Assembly (NCBI GenBank): GCA_002917075.1
Contig: NTMA01000133.1
Span: forward strand, 29,688 to 93,687
Direction: 5' to 3'
Length of the DNA stretch: 64,000 nucleotides
From: Hawksworthiomyces lignivorus
Taxonomy: Eukaryota > Ascomycota > Sordariomycetes > Ophiostomatales > Ophiostomataceae
Shown here: piece after piece, positions 33,478 through 45,500 of the stretch
Layout: each line of letters starts with the position of its first letter
Numbering within the stretch: position 1 is the first letter of the stretch
Program-made: the position numbers and the translations under genes
The notes under the pieces: model-generated
Database searches by the model: none
The model's input: only the letters and a program-made list of their open reading frames with translations
What the model was told of the DNA's origin: nothing

Positions 33478-34081
33478 GGGCAGAAAAATGCCGACATCTG
33501 TGAATAATTGAAACTACAAGAAAAGGGGGAGGGAATCTCCTGGGAAAGTAAATAAACATTGCCATCAGCACCGTACAGATTTATCATATAAGTAAATCCA
33601 GAACAATTTCAAAGTCTCCTTACAGAAGGTGAAAGGCTAAATTTCGGCAACACAACACTTTAGCTTTATTATATTAATGATTTTAAATTAAATTTGAGGC
33701 TCTTCACACCTTGATTTGGAGACATCTTGTGTTCCTTATTGTTTCGCTTCAGTTTGTTTCGCGTCTCTTCTGCTCTGCTCTTTGTATAATCATTTATTGC
33801 AATTGAACCTAAAGTATGCCTAAAAAGAACGACCGGAACTGTCTCCTCATTAAAAGACGTTCTAGTTGCTAATTGAGAAATAGAACGTCTGATTCACTGC
33901 GCAGATTCAAGCACATATGCCTTCCCATAGATCTCGCTTGCCGGCAGTTGGATCAGGGCCTTATCCTTCTAGAATCAAACCCCGGTCTAAACGGTCTAAA
34001 GGGTGCTATATCTCGCCCTTCAAGCGCCTGCTGACACTGAGAGGCGCCGGGGATTACTGTACAGGAAACCAGTTCGCAATG

Positions 34082-34155
34082 AGTCCGCAAAATGAGATCA
34101 CAAAGGAGCCGCAAAGAAGGCTACAAGAGTAGGCCGCAAAGTAGGTCGCAAAAAT
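34082..34155. repeat. Degenerate tandem repeat, about 12-13-nt unit
   Basis: Five or six diverged units sharing a core like (g/t)(c/t)cgcaaag, for example agtccgcaaaatg, agccgcaaagaag, gccgcaaagtag and gtcgcaaaaatg. Non-coding context. Confidence 0.45.
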
Positions 34156-34914
34156 GCAGCAAGCCAATTGTGAAAGCTGTTTGCAAGAAAAAAGCCAATA
34201 CTACATGACACGGCTGTCTTGAGACGGGGCTTTTATAAAAAAGGGTGTGCAGGAGAGAGGAGTGATCGCACTGCTCGTGACTCTGGATCATACGATCTCT
34301 TGCACTGGAAAGCAAAATTCTAGCTAGACGCAAGGGAGGAGGAAGTAGACATATGGCTGTGCAGCACAACAAGATTTGCCCCGAAACGAGGGCCGGCCAG
34401 GAAAATTCGATGAGGCGTTGCCTTCGTACGTAGACAATAGCGAGCCTTTGCGATAAATGACTGTGTGCCGAATGTAATGGGAATTAGGTATCTTGTGTCG
34501 TCGGCGTAGGCTGCGAGGCCAGCAAGCCTATCTATTCTCTGGCTCTTTGTGTTCTCTTTATTTTTGAAGTGCCCATCTCTCTCAGCCGTGCATTTATCTA
34601 GAAGCAACATTTCGGAGATGGTGTGGCAGCTCCGGAAATGATAGGTTCCTCCGTGCATTCTACGTTGTACCTGCGGCAAAGCGTCTCTTATTTCCCAGGA
34701 ACATGTACAGCTCGCGAATCACCGCATCTCTATTGCTGTTGACATGGCTGGCGAATGTGTGCCGAACCATGCGCCGAACATTTAAGATTTGTGCACATTC
34801 CCCCAACGCCTAGTTGTAAGGGAGTATCATACGCCAGAAGGCCCAACCGTTTTCTGTCTGCCTGGCTGCCTAGCTGCCTGCTTCTTACTACTCTTGTTTC
34901 TATTGATGTTACTT

Positions 34915-34923
34915 TATATATAA
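34915..34923 (+). promoter_or_regulatory. TATA-like box upstream of the deaminase gene
   Basis: TATATATAA followed directly by a long CT-rich tract (34924-35190), the usual layout of a fungal core promoter. It lies 276 nt before the ATG at 35199. Confidence 0.45.
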
Positions 34924-35090
34924 ACCTTCTTTTTCTTCCATATTTCTCTCTTCACTTTGTCCTTTCTCGCCGTTCCCTTTTTACTCTCTTGCCGATATTA
35001 CTTCTGCTTCTGGCTCTCAGTCTTTCAAATTCATCGTTGTACATGCTTCAATTGGAGTCGTTTCAGTAGTATTCCCACGTCCTGTCTTTT

Positions 35091-35150
35091 GTTTCCTCTC
35101 AGTTCCTCTCAGTTCCTCTCAGTTCCTCTCAGTTCTTCCCAGCTCTTCTC
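35091..35150 (+). repeat. 10-nt tandem repeat in the deaminase leader
   Basis: Six units in exact 10-nt register: gtttcctctc, three perfect agttcctctc, then agttcttccc and agctcttctc. It ends 48 nt before the deaminase ATG and is likely transcribed. Confidence 0.85.
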
Positions 35151-35198
35151 AATACTTAATAATATTTTATCTCAGTCTCTTCATCCTTTTCAATCACC

Positions 35199-37303
35199 AT
35201 GGCGACATTAGCTACTGAAGATTCTACTTCGACACGCTCATCTGCTCTTGCCGGCCAAAATTCGCCAGCCGCACTGCTCACCTTATACACTGCCATGCTT
35301 TCTGCGCTTCAGACACTCGATCCCTCGAAAGTAGACACGAAGGGGATTGACGACCCTTTTTCAGCACTGTTCCCAGGCCAGGGCGAGGATGACAGAGTCT
35401 CTTCCCCTGCCGCTTTCCAAAGAGAGCTTGAAGAGGCGCTTGGTTATCTCGCCAGGACTGATGTCGAACAATTCCATATCACTGCTGTGGCCGTGAACCA
35501 CGTCCCTGGCGAGCCGGTGAAAGTCCTCGTTGCCATCAACAAGACCACGCACGATCATAATGATAGCTCCCTGGAAAAAATCGTGTGTGCTCTCCAATCG
35601 TGGTTTGATATTATGAAGGTGTCTTGTGAGTCTCCCTCTTCTCCTTGCGTTCATCCTGGCGCCCGGATCAATTTTTTTGCTTTGCTACTCCCCAACGCGA
35701 TTCAGCCGACAAGAAGAGCTGCCGTAACGAATTGCTGCATGCAATTATGTGCTTCTGTCAACGGGTGATCATGTACTGTCTTGGTCTAAGTCGGTCGCCA
35801 AGCCGTGGCCAGCGTCCTTACCTCGGCCACGTGCTGAAAATGGCTCTGGACGACACCAGGAAGCACGCCCGTGAATCGAAAATTCCTCTTGCTACGGGCA
35901 AACTGGAAGATTTCGAGGCTCAAACAGAGCGTCTCATCAGCGAGTTGGATTCTCACCTACCCAGAGAAGCCACTACTACGCGTCCAGACACGAATCAGCT
36001 GAGCGAGGCCGTCAATGCCATTTATCGCTATCACAAATCACAAGAAAGCAACCTCCATACCATTTTAGGTCGGCTGCGCAGCCTGGAGAAAGGGAAAAGG
36101 GATTTGTATGAGAGCCTAGCTTGGCGCATACACAAGCTGGCCCGGTTTCATCGCTGTGCCAACTTATTGTCCCGCGACGCCATCCAATCTCCCGGCACCA
36201 CAGGTGCTCAGGCCCGATGGCTTGCCAACCTAAAGGTCGTGCCGGTGCGACTGGGCCCGGATGCCTTTGCTCTGCATGAGGGCTTTCATCTCGGCTCTTC
36301 TCAGTGGCCCGGACCGAGTGACATTGTCGACCTTTGGGACAAGACAGGCCAAAAGTACGGCCTCTCACGCTCTGATGCTTGTGAAATTGTGAAAGCGTTA
36401 TGGGCGTCTCAGATTTTTGTTGATGCGCACAACCGCGCGCGCGGTACGGCCCTGAATCTTCCCGTAATCCACGCCGAGATCCAAATTGCCTACTACTTGC
36501 TTTTGCAAGAAGCACAGAGGAGGGCAGACCCAGCAAGGTCGGCAGTCCCGCCGACGCCTATGCTGCGTCCTACCATTGTGTCGTTCAAGAATGCCTGCTA
36601 TCTGTGCCACGCTTTTTTCCAAGCCCACGACGATTTCCACGTCCCACCGACGCACGGCAAAGTGTATCCCGGCTGGCGTTTGCCGGCACTGTGCATTCCT
36701 TCAAATGATCTGGGATCTTCGCTGTTCACGGCAGCTATTGATAACCTCAACAGGCTGCTAGAGCAGCGCATCTGCAAAGCCATTGGCAAGCTGGACGCTG
36801 AGAACCTGCGGTGCCTGCGAAGGAACAATCCGAAGGGCGCGTTTAAGGCCCACGAGTCCCGCGTGTTCTTCTCGAAGTCGACGAGCAGCTCGCTTGCTGG
36901 CCCGGGCGTGGCGATCAGCTTGTCGAAGCGCGCCACAATGGTTTCTTACGTGTCTTCTTCTTCTTCGTCTTCCGTACCACTGCTACGCTGGCGACCGTCC
37001 TCGCTGTCCGCAGAAGCATCGGGCCAGCCGCTGCCGCCCTCTGGGGACAAGGAGAAGACCCTCTTGCGAGCCAAGCCCATGGCGTCGCTAAACGGCTCAG
37101 AGTCGCCAAACCAGAAGCGGAAGGCGAATTCGGGGGCCTTGCGCGGCGACTACTACGACTACGATTCTGACAAAGACAATAACGACGACGCAGATGCCGA
37201 CGATGATATTGATGACGGACAGAGGCAACAGCCGAACCAGCAAAGCCAGGGACGACAGCAGCAACGACATCCGTGGCGGCATAAACGGTGGGCTGGAGCG
37301 TAA
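35199..37303 (+). CDS. OTT_1508-like deaminase-fold protein
   Basis: Two exons, 35199-35625 and 35706-37303 (80-nt intron, GTGAGT donor), giving 674 aa. The core matches the fungal OTT_1508-like group (Pfam PF14441) of the cytidine-deaminase superfamily: zinc/catalytic motif HAE at residues 399-401 (NLPVIHAEIQIAYYLL) and CxxC at 441-444 (NACYLCHAFF), followed by the conserved THGKVYPGWRLP. So the zinc site (one His, two Cys) and the catalytic Glu are intact. The family comes from bacterial toxin-type deaminases and has expanded in fungi; its substrate (nucleic acid or free base) is unknown. The N-terminal 390 residues are helical with no named domain. The C-terminus is Ser-rich, then very acidic (YYDYDSDKDNNDDADADDD), then Gln/Arg-rich, suggesting a disordered regulatory or nucleic-acid-binding tail (inference). 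The start has a good CACCATGGC context. Confidence 0.85.
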
Positions 37304-37883
37304 GATGCTTGGCTGACCCTCAAGTGAGGAGAGATGATTGATGAAGGAAGTTGAGAAGAGAACGTGAATGAAAACAAAAAAAAAGGCCTTTCTAAAAATA
37401 AACGACAAAAATTAGAGGAGAGAGAAAGAGAGAGAAAAGAAGGAAAACAAAAAAAAAAAAAGAGAGACAAAAGAAGGCAAAAAAAAGTAGAGAGATGGGA
37501 GTTGCTAAAAAACAGAAAGAGATGCAAGATAGAGATAGAGAGAGAAAAGACGAAATGTTAACAAGTGAGGTAAAAATTGATCAAAGGGGAGTCTGCCTTC
37601 GAGATGCCCCATTGTGTAAACACTTTTAGAATAGAGTCGTCTCTTCGACCCGAAGACATACCAAACTGTAGCTTTACAATAATAGAAATACTATTTGCGT
37701 CCGGACGTCTTGTGGCCGCCAAGAGGAAATCGCTGCAGGGTTACATAGAGGGAACAGCTTGTTTTTGACTCTTTGTCTTTTTTCCTAGATTAACATATAA
37801 TACAAGATGGATTCTATTTTGGAGTCTTTCTACAGTACAGAACTCTCCCTCCTTTTTTGTTATGCATGATTAGTGCCCGCCCC
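37304..37883. other. Convergent 3' intergenic region, purine-rich
   Basis: The 3' flanks of the deaminase (+) and pex1 (-). 37330-37560 is almost pure A/G with GAGA runs; 37750-37860 is T-rich. The frames here are low-complexity artefacts. Confidence 0.5.
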
Positions 37884-40800
37884 TCACATCAGGCTCGTCC
37901 GCCCCCCGATCTCCATGCTGCCCTGGCCGTCACGCATCTCGCCGCTGCGGCCCACCACGAACTCCTTGTAGATCCGCTCCAGGCGCCGGCGCTCTTCGGC
38001 GCTGATGCTGGGCCGTGTGCCCTCGAGCGCCTTGTAGATGTGCTTCCAGCGGATAACCACGTCGCGGCTGCCGCCGCCGCCGGCGCCGTCCTTTTCCTTG
38101 TCCGTTCCGTTGGTGGACGCCCCTGCCCCTGCCCCGGCCGCTGTCGGGATGAAGGCGCCGCCGCGCTTGGCGGCCTGCTCGCGCCGCCGCGCCAGCTTGA
38201 TGCTCTCGAGCTTGGCCACGATGGCGGCGCGCTCGGCCGGCTTGCCGCTGCCGCTGCCGCTGCCGCTTCCGCTGCTGTCAGCACCGCTGTCGTCGCCGTA
38301 CTGGAAGGCGAGGAAGTTGTGCGCGGCGCTGCCGCTGCCGCCTTTCTTGGCACTGCTGCTGCCGCCGGCAGCGGAAGCGGCGGCCGCACCGCGGCGGCCG
38401 CCCGTGCCGTTCGCAGCGGCATCCGGCTGCTGCTCGCGGTCCTTGAGTACGTCGTGGATGGCCTCGAGCTGGGCGTTGGACACGAGGGCCTGCAGGTCAG
38501 CGCCGGAGAAGCCGTCGGTGCGCTGGGCGAGGGCGCGCAGCTCGCTCTCGGCGGCGGCGCCGCCGCCGAGCACGTCGTCGCCCATCTTGGCGGCGCGGGC
38601 CAGCGCGCGGAAGATGTCGAGGCGGTCGGCGGCGTCGGGGAAGTCGCACAGCAGCGACTTGTCGAGGCGGCCCGGGCGCAGCAGGGCCGGGTCGATGAGG
38701 TCTGGCCGCGAGGTGGCGGCCAGCACGTAGACGCCCGACAGGCCCTCGGCGCCGTCCATCTGGGTCAGCAGCTGGTTGACGACGCGGTCGGTGACGCCGG
38801 TGGAGTCGTGGCCGCGCTTGGGCGCAATGGAGTCGAACTCGTCAAAGAAGAGCACGCAGGGCTTGGCGGCCTGGGCGCGCTCAAACAGGTCGCGCACGCT
38901 CTTCTCGGAGGCGCCAATGTACTTGTTGAGGATCTCGGGCCCCTTGACGCTGATAAAGTTGAGGCCGCACTCGCCAGCGACGGCACTGGCTAGCAGGGTC
39001 TTGCCGCAACCCGGGTAGCCGTAGAGCAGCAGGCCCGAGCGCAGGCGCAGCGGGCACTGCGCAAAGATGGGCGCGTACTTGGTCGGGTACTCGAGCGTCT
39101 CCAGCAGCACGCGCCGCGTCTCCTGCAGGCCGCCGATGGCGTCGAACTTGGTCGTCGAGTGCTGCAGCGTGACGTTGCGCAGCGACGTGGGCGTGAAGCC
39201 CTTGAGCGCGCGGTCAAAGTCGACGCGGTCGAGCGGCACGATGCTGCTGACGTCGTCGGCCGACGCCGCCGACGCGGTGATGGACCGCACCAGGGCCTCG
39301 TTCTTGGCGCGCCCCACCAGCTGGTTCAAGTCGCCCGGCATAAAGCCGTCCGTCTCGCCGGCGACATCCAAAAAGTCCAGCCCCTCCTGCAAGACAAAGG
39401 CGCCACTTCCCTCGACGTGGGCCGCCGAGTCGTGCCGGCTCGTCTGGCTGGCGCCGTCCATCATCCAGTTGCCGTCGTCTTCGCTCGCCGACCGGCCATC
39501 CGCGGTTGTGGGGCGGCTGCTGTTGTTGTCGGCGGGCGGCGCGATCAGCTTTGCCGCCTGAGCGGCGTCCAGCGCGTTCTGCCGCGCGAAATTCTCCATG
39601 ATCTTCCGCCGCGTGTCCTTGTCCGGCGCCTTGAGATCCACAATCTCGCGGACGACGTGGCCGCCAACGACCACGTTGTGCATGGAGTCTTTGCCCTGCG
39701 CCGTTGCGAGCAGCACCACGCCGCTGTCGCGGCTGCAGTACTGCCGCACAATGGCGCAGAGGCCCTCGCTGATTTGCCGGCTGCGGCCCTCCTCGCTCTG
39801 CACGACGAGCTCCGTCTCGGCCGGGCAGAGCCGGTCCAGGTCGTCCAAGATGACCAGGGCTTTCCCACCGAGCCTTGCGCCCCAGCTGGCACTCATAAAC
39901 AGCCGGTTCAGAGTCTCCTTGATGGTAGATATTCTGCTTTCTTCGTTGACAAGCTTCCGACATGGGTAGTAGGTGACGTTGAAAAATTCGCTCTTCTTTA
40001 GCTGCTCCCCAATGTGCTGTGCGACGGACGTCTTTCCAGAGCCCAGCGCGCCGGTGAGAAGAACCGAAGAAGAGTGCGAGAGGTGTGACTGAAGCTGGGC
40101 CAGGATCGTATCGATGCCGACGAGAGCAGACTGAGAGGACGGTGCGGCTGCGTTCGTCTCGGCCTCCTGAAGCCAGGAGGGTTTTGGGATCGGCGCCTGG
40201 ACTTCGAACACCACGTTTGCGGCCATCGAGCCCAGAAGCCACTTTGTGGCCTGCTCGTGCGCCCCGTGCGAGCCGTCGGAAGGCGGGACCGCGAGCTTCA
40301 CGAGGCCTCCTGCCCATCCTGCCGGCCGGTCCACGCCCTCGTAGAGGCCGAGGACGAGGCCGTCGGTCAGCGGCCCCTGAAAGATGCTCTGTGGTGCTTT
40401 GCCGCCGTACAGGGTCCTGATCCGCTTGAGCGACTCTTCCTTCTCGTGCTGCGACTCGCCGCCGAACTTGAGCTCTGCCGCCTGCTTTGTGCTGCCGTCG
40501 TCAAACGGGTAGATTCGTACCTTTTGCACCAGCTTCGGCTGCAGCGGCGGCGATGCCGGCTCAATCTTGACGACGCCGCCCACGATGCCCTGGCAGCCTA
40601 GCGCCGCGCACAGCGCCGGCGACAGGGCGGCCGTCTGGCCGTTGGGCGGATCGTCCCAGGCGCGGATCTGGACCACGATGCGCGTGGCGGGCTCGACGGC
40701 GGTCGTTCCAGGCGCGGCACCAGCGTTCCCGCCGGCGCCGGCGCCACCGCCGGGTGCTTCGCCGCCGGGCTGCTTGGACGGCTGCGGCCCGCCGCCCGAT

Positions 40801-41881
40801 CGCAGCAGCGTGACGGCGGCCCACTTGAGGCCGCGGAACTCGTTTGGCAGCAGCAGGTCGCGGTCGACCCAGACGGCGAGGCCGTCGCTGCTGCCGGCCG
40901 GCGCGTCGTCGACGACGTCGTCGTCGTCGAACCACTCGGCGCAGAGCGCGCGGTCGACGGCGCGCAGAAACAGCGCGGGCTTGCGCTCCTCGCCGCTGCG
41001 GCCACGGCCGCCGCGCGCCGTGCTGGTGCCGCTCTTCTTGGAGGTGCTAGCGACGCTGCGGCTCTCGCGGCCGCTGCCGCCGCTGCGCGAGGGCTTGGGG
41101 CGCACTTTTGGCGCGACGATGACCTCGGCGTCCGGGGCGACCTTGGCAAAGGGCGCGTCGGCGGGCAGGGCGGGCTCGAGGGAGATCACTTTGATGTTGG
41201 CCGTGGACGTGGGCGACAGGTGCAGGGTCAGCGGGTGCGGCTGCGGCGCCGCAGCATAGGCCGGGTTGGGCAGGGCGCGGATCTGGTTCATTAGGTTCAG
41301 CTCCAAAAAGGTCGCGTGCAGCTCCACCATCTCCCAGTCCTCGGGCGTTAGCGGCTCGATATGGATGGTGTGCGCCAGCGGCGGGTCCAGGTGCAGCGTG
41401 GCCGTCACCTTCTGGCCGTCGTGCAGGCCCAGCGTGGCCGCAAAGGTGGCATCAATCTCAACGACGTTGATCTCCTGGTCGCGCCCCCCGCCTCGGGCAC
41501 CAGTAACCACGCCGTCCCGGCCCACCAGTGGTGCCATCTTGCGGCGGCTCGGCATGCCGGTCCAGCCGACGTAGATCGACCGCTGTGTCGTTGGTGATGG
41601 TCCCGTGCTGTCGGGCCGAGGCGGCGCCGGGGCGCGGTATGTGAGCTCGACGATGACATTCTGGATGGGCTGCGCGGTTTTGTCTCGTTAGCAACAGCAG
41701 AGACACCTCCTCCCAGACCTCCCCTAAGCTCCCCCAACCGCTCTCCGTCAACCAAACTCACAGTGTCCACGTTCAGCAGGATGTTGACCAGCGATGGCGG
41801 CAGATTCACAAAGCACTTCTGCAGCTGCACCAGAGACAGCTCAGCCGCCGTCGACTGCGAATTCTTGCGAGGCGGCGCCAT
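37884..41881 (-). CDS. pex1: Peroxisomal AAA+ ATPase PEX1
   Basis: Two exons, 41762-41881 and 37884-41669 (92-nt intron), giving 1301 aa. Pex1 with Pex6 forms the double-ring ATPase that pulls monoubiquitinated Pex5 out of the peroxisomal membrane. The N-terminus (KCFVNLPPSLVNILL, then DPPLAHTIHIEPLTPEDWEM) is the Pex1 double-psi-barrel domain. D1: Walker A GALGSGKT (580-587) and Walker B LVILDDLD (645-652); the second acidic residue expected in an active Walker B is Leu-Asp rather than Asp-Glu, as usual for the degenerate D1 of Pex1. D2: Walker A GYPGCGKT (924-931), Walker B LFFDEFD (980-986), and an SRH-like block with the arginine-finger region (ATSRPDLIDPALLRPGRLDK). Length fits fungal Pex1 (about 1050-1250) plus Gly/Ser/Ala-rich inserts. 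It is a conserved gene in the middle of an otherwise accessory stretch. Confidence 0.95.
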
Positions 41882-42500
41882 GACCGAGCCTCTCTAAGAA
41901 ATGCCAAGTCCAAAATGGCCAACAAGGAACTTCTCCGGTAGTAAAATGCGGAATCAAAGGTGGTGATGAGAGGGCGAAATGCTCAAAGTCGAGAGCTCTT
42001 CGTTCGAAAGTCAGCTGCCATTTGCTTCTTTTGGTTCCACTATCGAGGCAGGCGCGTTCGCATTAACGACCAAGCGCCGTTTGCCGAGGCTTAAAATTAG
42101 GAAGGTACTACTAACACTGAGATGCCCCGGAGAATCAGCCTGTGGCTAGTGCACTATAACGGGCTGAATCACGTGGGTCTACAGTGCCACAACAGGACTA
42201 AAACTTCTCTGTAGTGCCTACGACGGACCCTATGCGTTTGGCTCTACAGGGGGACTTACAGGTGCTTGAGATCCGAGATACAAAGAAGAGGGGTTCGGGG
42301 ATGAATTGCAGCATAAAAGTGTCAGTCTGCTCATCTCAGCTGGCTGCACACTCACCATCGTAGTTTATTGTGGATACTTCCTTCGTTATGGGGTGCAGAT
42401 TCAAAAAGCTACGGCGTTCTCCCGCTGCAGGTTGCTCACAAGCCAGTAGGCTATGTGGCTTTGTCTCTCTCGAAAGTGAGGCTCGCTAACCAATTTGAGC
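41882..42500. other. Intergenic region
   Basis: 619 bp between the pex1 start and the 3' end of the NACHT gene, both on the minus strand, so it carries the pex1 promoter. No motif stands out. Confidence 0.5.
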
Positions 42501-45500
42501 CTATGCCGATGTGCTCCTCTCCCTTTCTGCCCACGCAACAAGCTCATCCCACGTCATTCCCAGGTGCTGCTGTATTTGCAGCGCCCCAATTTCATCTCCC
42601 GGTTTCACGCCCGCGAATCCTAGTTTTGGATCTGCACCCTGGAGAAGCAAGTACTTTATAAAATTGGCTCTCTTTGCGCTCGATTTTTGTGCTGCGCGGT
42701 GCAGAGCCGTATAGCCATGGCGTGCGCTTCTTGGCTGTCTCCGAGCCACCATTCTATGGTTGACATCCGTGCCGGCCTTGATAAACAACTCGGCTAGCGG
42801 AATGCTGCAGCTGTACTGGCCGATGCTGACCAGTGCGTTTCCCATGTTCACTTTGGTAACCGCGCCCCTGGCAATTAGCTCTCGCCACGTCTGCATAAGC
42901 CGTGCTCCTTGCGCTGGGTACTGCTCCGCACCGTTGAGAGCACTTGGAGACATCAGCCCGGCCAGCAAGCTGGGCGAGACTGACAAACCCAATTGGAGAA
43001 TGCTTTCCTGCCACAGCGCGGCAGCTTCGAGCGACTTGGATCGCATAACCATGCCCACAACGGTACCGTATCCGGAGATGATGTATTTGTCCGGAGACCA
43101 GTATCCACGGTGCACGTTCGCGAAGTAATAGCGGATTAACTCAGTGTTCTCGCTCATGATTGCGTCGGAGACGGCCGGTTCAAAGTTCGTTTTGTAATGA
43201 CAATTGTGAGTCCTGCATTCGTCTATAAGAGTGCGGGTCATGGGCAGAGAGCCTCGGATCGCGGCCGCTTTGAACAAGGCTATAAAGCGTTCATCTGGCA
43301 TGAACTTTCGCGATTTTCTTATGAAGGCAGGCAAGATTTCTCTCACCCCCTCGACGTCGTCGGACTGGATCATGTCGAGGAGGAGAAGATACAGTTCGCG
43401 TTTATTCCCCTTTACAGAGACCTCCTGCCTGGTAACCCCGTCCCAAGCTTTTGATTGATGCTTGTCCCGGTGGCGAGTCAGTTCTGACGCCGTTGGGAAG
43501 CCGATCTGTGCATAGTCGCACTCTTTCTCCTGGCATTTGAATGGCCGGCTGTGACAGCCTCTGTGGCCATTGAAAGCGCTGTAGGATGTGAAGCCGGAAC
43601 GCCGGAGCGGACAACAGAAAAAAATACAAGAATACACATGCTGCCCGTAGTGCGGTAGTAACTCAGCGCAACGGCAGTCTTTCTTGTGAACCCTGGCTCG
43701 GCAGAGCAGGGCGTGTCGCCGCTGATCGACCCGCGCATAAAGTTGGGACACGACCAACGGATCACGCATCGTCCACTCCTCGGCTACAAAAAGCAAATAA
43801 AAATTTAGCGCACGTGATATGCCAGTCTGCGAGGAAGGATGCGTACCGTTGTCTATCGTCCACTCATCTTGCTCACCATACTTGTGGAAGTTAAACGCCT
43901 GTGCCAGGAAGAGAGATACCTGCGGCTGTTCTCCAAAGAGAAGTTTGAATCCAGGGTCTTGCATCTCCGCCTCTGGCATCTTATAGTCTTCATTCCGGCG
44001 CTCGTTTGCAAGCTCTTGGACTAGGCGGACTACTGTTCTAAGATGGGAACTATCATGAGACAGCTGGATAGCCTTCATCACCAGAGGGAACCAGTTGGAG
44101 CTTGCAAACCCAAGAAAGCGAAACTTTCCGGTCACGATGCTGCTTTCGACGAAGGTGTTGTCTTGCCAGTCGCTCTCTTCGCCGAAGATCTCGCTGCAGA
44201 GGTATGTGCAACACGCCTCGAGCAACTGGTTGACAGAGTCCTTGAGCACAATGGACATGGCAACGTCGGGGCTAAAAATATACCTAGCAGGAGACTTAGT
44301 TACAGCTACCTCGAGGGCTCTCACTACTGTTTAGATCAGCTTACTCTTTCACCGTAAAGTGGACAAATTGAGGTGTGTCATTCACGATCTCCACGATGGG
44401 CCCGCACAGCTGTGTGATGGGTGTGGCTGCGCGAACGACCGGAACGACAGGACTGCCTTCCTCATCCCGCCTCACAAGCAGCGCTTGGTCGAGCTCAAAC
44501 GTGGTCATCGGAGTCGGAGCACACGCTATCCATCCCAAGATTTTTCTAGCTGTTTGTCGCTGCACATTTCTGAGGCTATTTATCTTCGCGAATATTCGGG
44601 CATATCTGGCAAGAAACAGTCAGAGCAAGGCCGATGGCGACAACCAAGAAACAGCAAAACGCCACTTACGCATCGTCTAAGTCTCTCGGGAGAACCTCAA
44701 GCTCGGATCGGATTTCGTCAGGATTCCTCAGGAGCTCCAAGTTGTCGAAGACGATTCGCGCATAGAGAAACATACCTGGCGGACCAGGTCATTCAATTAG
44801 CTTGGACCGAGTCATGGATATATCCTATCAGATCCACGTCTTCCCTACCTCTTGCTTGGGCTGCCACTGGATACACAAGCCCTTCCATCTCTTCCCGCAG
44901 CTCTGCATCGAATTCGCAGCTGTACATCCAGCTGTCAAATCGCGCTGTGGTGTAGGCCTTGATACTCCCTGCATTTTTTGTATCTACGCGGATTCGGCTG
45001 CAGTGTTTCCCGATAACCTTTTCAATGTCGTCTTCGATGCGGCTGCTAATGCACAGACGCGTACTCTGACACGCCTTTAAAACATCGAGCAAGTGGTGTA
45101 AGACGAGGCTCCGCTCCGACTGCTCTATTTCATCTAGCCCGTCGATAACGATAAACGTCGGACCAGCTACCTGAAGCAGCATCTTCAAGACTTCTAGGGC
45201 GATCTTTGTGTTGCTCTCCAAGCCGCGCTGGCTCGACTCCGTCAGAAAAGCTTGGAGAGTCTCGTCTTCCGACGCCAGCTGGAACAAGAGGGAATGAAAA
45301 ATGGAAATAGCCCTGGTATCGGCACGGCCGTGGTTGCAAAAGAAGAATGGCGCGTGGCCGATCTCTCCAGCCCTGTCAACAATCCAGCTGGCGAGATAGG
45401 TCTTCCCCGAGCCTGGGATGCCGTGCAGCCATAATATGTGCATTTGGGCTGGCGCCGACGGATCCAGCCACGCCTCGAAATCCTCTTCGCGGGCCAGCCA

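Larger units (their letters stand above)
33478..35198. other. Intergenic region with AT-rich and repeat segments
   Basis: 1.72 kb between HET and deaminase genes. 33600-33830 is AT-rich. 34082-34155 holds degenerate 12-13-nt units around 'ccgcaaag'. From 34850 the plus strand is pyrimidine-rich with a TATA-like box, fitting the deaminase promoter and leader. Short frames here look like composition artefacts. Confidence 0.5.

Noticed and set aside
33950..34010. tRNA-like T-arm (minus strand GGTTTGATTCT)
   Set aside because: No matching acceptor, D or anticodon stems could be drawn around it.
34755..35069. 104-aa hydrophobic frame upstream of the deaminase
   Set aside because: It is the translation of a CT-rich leader and has no codon bias or family.
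37364..37561. Lys/Glu/Arg-rich small frames in the deaminase/pex1 gap
   Set aside because: They are read from a nearly pure A/G tract between convergent genes.
43560..43660. Extra intron in the Cys-rich part of the NACHT gene
   Set aside because: A GTGTAT...CTACAG pair exists, but removing it destroys the finger-like Cys/His spacing that continues in frame.
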